A DNA stretch of 64,000 nt from JBBQWZ01 sp038210135 (lineage in GTDB: Bacteria > Acidobacteriota > Terriglobia > Bryobacterales > Bryobacteraceae), in assembly GCA_038210135.1 (NCBI GenBank), contig JBBQWZ010000009.1, positions 1 through 64,000 of the forward strand, read 5' to 3'. Under the pieces are notes generated by a model. It made no database searches, was not told where the DNA came from, and saw only the letters and a program-made list of their open reading frames with translations. Within the stretch, counting starts at the first letter, position 1, and each line of letters begins with the position of its first letter. A program made the position numbers and the translations under genes. Positions 62,635-64,000 of this stretch are shown one piece after another.

Positions 62635-63258
62635 ATGAGCGGCGTGACGGAGCTTCTGCTTCGCTGGAGCGACGGCGACCAACAAGCATTCGGCGAACTG
62701 GTCCCGATCGTTTATCAGGAACTTCGCCAGTTGGCGCGTTATCACTTAAGCCGCGAGCGTCCCGGTGACACCATGCAACCGACCAGCCTGGTGCACGAAG
62801 CGTATCTCCGGTTGGTGGATCAGAATCGGATGCAGTGGAACAGCCGCGCGCATTTCTTCGGCGCGGCGGCGGAGGTAATGCGTCGCGTCCTCGTGGATCG
62901 CGCGCGGGAGCGCAACGCGCAGAAGCGCGGCTCCGGACAGGTGCCGGAATCCCTTGAAGTCGCGCTGGGCCTCTCGACCGACACGCGTTCCTTCGATGTA
63001 CTCGCGCTCGATGAGGCGCTCGAAAAGCTGGCGCTTATCGATCCGGATCGAGTGCGTGTGATCGAGCTGCGTTACTTCGGCGGACTGTCGGTAAAAGAGA
63101 CAGCGGTGGTGCTCGGTATTTCCGAAGCTACCGTGAAACGGGATTGGGCGTTCGCGCGGGCGTGGCTGTTCCGCCATCTTGGCGGAACAGCCTCCGATGA
63201 GCCGCAGCCCGCCGACGCAGCAGAACCAACACCGTCAGACCCGATCCCAGAAACATAG
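62635..63258 (+). CDS. ECF-family sigma factor of the Acidobacteria-expanded type
   Basis: 207 aa. The N-terminal block WSDGDQQAFGELVPIVYQELRQLARYHL, then MQPTSLVHEAYLRLV, is the signature of the ECF subgroup (TIGR02999-like) that is expanded in Acidobacteria and Planctomycetes. Region 4 is near the end (LSVKETAVVLGISEATVKRDWAFARAWL, about 148-175). A 30-residue acidic and proline-rich tail follows. It is expected to pair with a membrane-bound Ser/Thr kinase system, and a kinase start is seen 640 bp downstream. The last 131 bp overlap the opposite-strand PEP-CTERM gene. Confidence 0.92.
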   Translation: MSGVTELLLRWSDGDQQAFGELVPIVYQELRQLARYHLSRERPGDTMQPTSLVHEAYLRLVDQNRMQWNSRAHFFGAAAEVMRRVLVDRARERNAQKRGSGQVPESLEVALGLSTDTRSFDVLALDEALEKLALIDPDRVRVIELRYFGGLSVKETAVVLGISEATVKRDWAFARAWLFRHLGGTASDEPQPADAAEPTPSDPIPET

Positions 63259-63784
63259 CGCTCGACGGTTCCGGAACGGCGGCAGGGCCGAGCGAACTGT
63301 ATTCGACCATGTAGCCGAATGCGGAGCCGCCACCATCGATGCGCCAGCACTCAGTCCCGCAAGCGCCGACCGGCGTCACGGCGAGAACCAAATTGCTGGA
63401 CGTGACCGGCGGATCGCCGACGCTCCAGTGAGTGTAGGTGAAGACCTGGCCCGCCTCCGGTCCGCCTCGCCAGGTCCATTGATTCGTAGACCCGGTGTAC
63501 GTGCCGCCGGTCCAGTAGTCGCCTCCACTCGCCAGTCCGAAAACGAAAGTTTCCTCAGCCTGTGACGTGATGGTTACGAGATACCCGGGCAGGCCGAGGA
63601 AGCTCTTATGATTCGCCGCCTGATCCGTGAGCGCCTGGTTGACCAAATACGCGCCAGGAACCGCCGGCACGTACTCATAATAATGCCCGTTCCCGCCGGA
63701 GCCGGTTGTCCACTGCACGGGGACAGCGAGCAATGGAATGGCGGCTAGCGACGTCAGAATCAGAATCCTTATCGGTTTCGGCAC
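63128..63784 (-). CDS. Exported PEP-CTERM-type protein
   Basis: 218 aa from GTG 63784, with a strong binding site (GGAGG) 7 nt upstream. A signal peptide covers 1-18. The mature domain is rich in Tyr, Thr, Gly and Trp (VQWTTGSGGNGHYYEYVPAVPGAY, GDYWTGGTYTGSTNQWTWRGGPEAGQVFTYTHW), as in C-type-lectin-like domains. The sorting signal is PEPSSAMFLGSGLTVLVLLRRR (about 172-193). An EpsH/exosortase-type enzyme would cut and anchor it. A 25-residue basic tail beyond RRR, unusual for this class, overlaps the sigma gene. Confidence 0.82.
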   Translation of the reverse strand: MPKPIRILILTSLAAIPLLAVPVQWTTGSGGNGHYYEYVPAVPGAYLVNQALTDQAANHKSFLGLPGYLVTITSQAEETFVFGLASGGDYWTGGTYTGSTNQWTWRGGPEAGQVFTYTHWSVGDPPVTSSNLVLAVTPVGACGTECWRIDGGGSAFGYMVEYSSLGPAAVPEPSSAMFLGSGLTVLVLLRRRAAAHRRLFRQDGGTATPARTPNPVSR

Positions 63785-63880
63785 AGCAGTCCTCCGTGAT
63801 ATTGGTGGCGGAATCGAGCGGCAAACAGGCTCAAGAAACTTTCCCTGATTTTTGCGTGTCGTTTTATTGGATTCGCGGGT

Positions 63881-63886
63881 TACAAT
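63881..63886 (+). promoter_or_regulatory. Candidate -10 box (TACAAT) of the kinase gene
   Basis: TACAAT ends 12 nt before the ATG at 63899 and could give a leader of about 5 nt. It is divergent from the PEP-CTERM gene. Confidence 0.4.
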
Positions 63887-63898
63887 GCGGCCTTTGAT

Positions 63899-64000
63899 AT
63901 GACTGCGGAACGATGGAGCCTGGTTCGCGAAACCTTCGGCGCAACGATTGGACTCGACAGCGCAGCGCGCGCCGCCGCACTGGCCGCCCTCCACGACGCG
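63899..64000 (+). CDS. Start of a likely Ser/Thr protein kinase (cut by window end)
   Basis: Only 34 codons are visible: MTAERWSLVRETFGATIGL, then DSAARAAALAALHDA, no stop. The pattern ERW...V...F, then a helix rich in Ala ending in a DA-type step, is what stands before the kinase domain in the Acidobacteria kinases that sit next to ECF sigma factors of the type encoded at 62635. The kinase domain itself is beyond the window. Confidence 0.6.
   Translation, partial: MTAERWSLVRETFGATIGLDSAARAAALAALHDA

Overview
The window looks like a chromosomal segment of an acidobacterium, most likely from the Solibacter/Bryobacter group (Bryobacterales). This is inferred from gene content, not from any database search. 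The pointers are: GC-rich coding DNA; an ECF sigma factor of the Acidobacteria-expanded type next to the N-terminus of a likely Ser/Thr protein kinase; a PEP-CTERM-type exported protein; many secreted PQQ-like beta-propellers; Tat-exported sugar isomerase/epimerase-family TIM barrels; and secreted amidohydrolase and serine-hydrolase homologues. There is no prophage, integrase, transposase, rRNA or CRISPR array. One tRNA is present (Arg, anticodon CCG).

Layout. 1-5.1 kb: M48 metalloprotease, divergent ilvE-ridA, a repeat-rich gap, nagA. 5.2-9.9 kb: tRNA-Arg, a small sigma factor, a secreted propeller, a receiver-XRE regulator, a secreted unknown. 9.9-16 kb (mostly minus): Tat TIM barrel, miaB plus bifunctional nuclease, vapBC-type toxin-antitoxin, PQQ dehydrogenase plus dihaem cytochrome c. 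16-24 kb: another Tat TIM barrel, tandem UspA, two small proteins, amidohydrolase, Uma2-type nuclease, TPR-redoxin fusion, tag. 24-29 kb: cytochrome-HhH protein and three paralogous propellers. 29.7-33.9 kb: a five-step-looking sugar operon without its transporter (TIM barrel, Gfo/Idh/MocA, DUF1080 hydrolase, cupin/isomerase). 33.9-36.7 kb: iorAB-like molybdenum hydroxylase. 36.9-38 kb: a decayed serine hydrolase. 38.2-44 kb: a four-gene RND efflux operon. 44-49 kb: degenerate serine hydrolase, two unknown proteins, a 533-aa TPR protein. 49-56 kb: a zinc-ribbon/TM/lectin-like protein, CarD, small proteins, a third Tat TIM barrel, a low-GC AAA ATPase, HAD phosphatase. 56-62.5 kb: ftsH, tilS, FGGY kinase, kdsC-like phosphatase, a repeat array, ACT-domain protein. 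62.6-64 kb: ECF sigma, PEP-CTERM protein, kinase start.

How it fits together: the segment is dominated by export (Sec, Tat, one lipoprotein, PEP-CTERM) and by oxidation and cleavage of sugars and other organics in the periplasm. The most striking non-coding signals are (i) a TAnnnT -10 box placed 5-8 nt before the start codon at more than ten genes, which predicts leaderless mRNAs, and (ii) two families of intergenic palindromic repeats. One of these families shows a compensatory base-pair change between copies.
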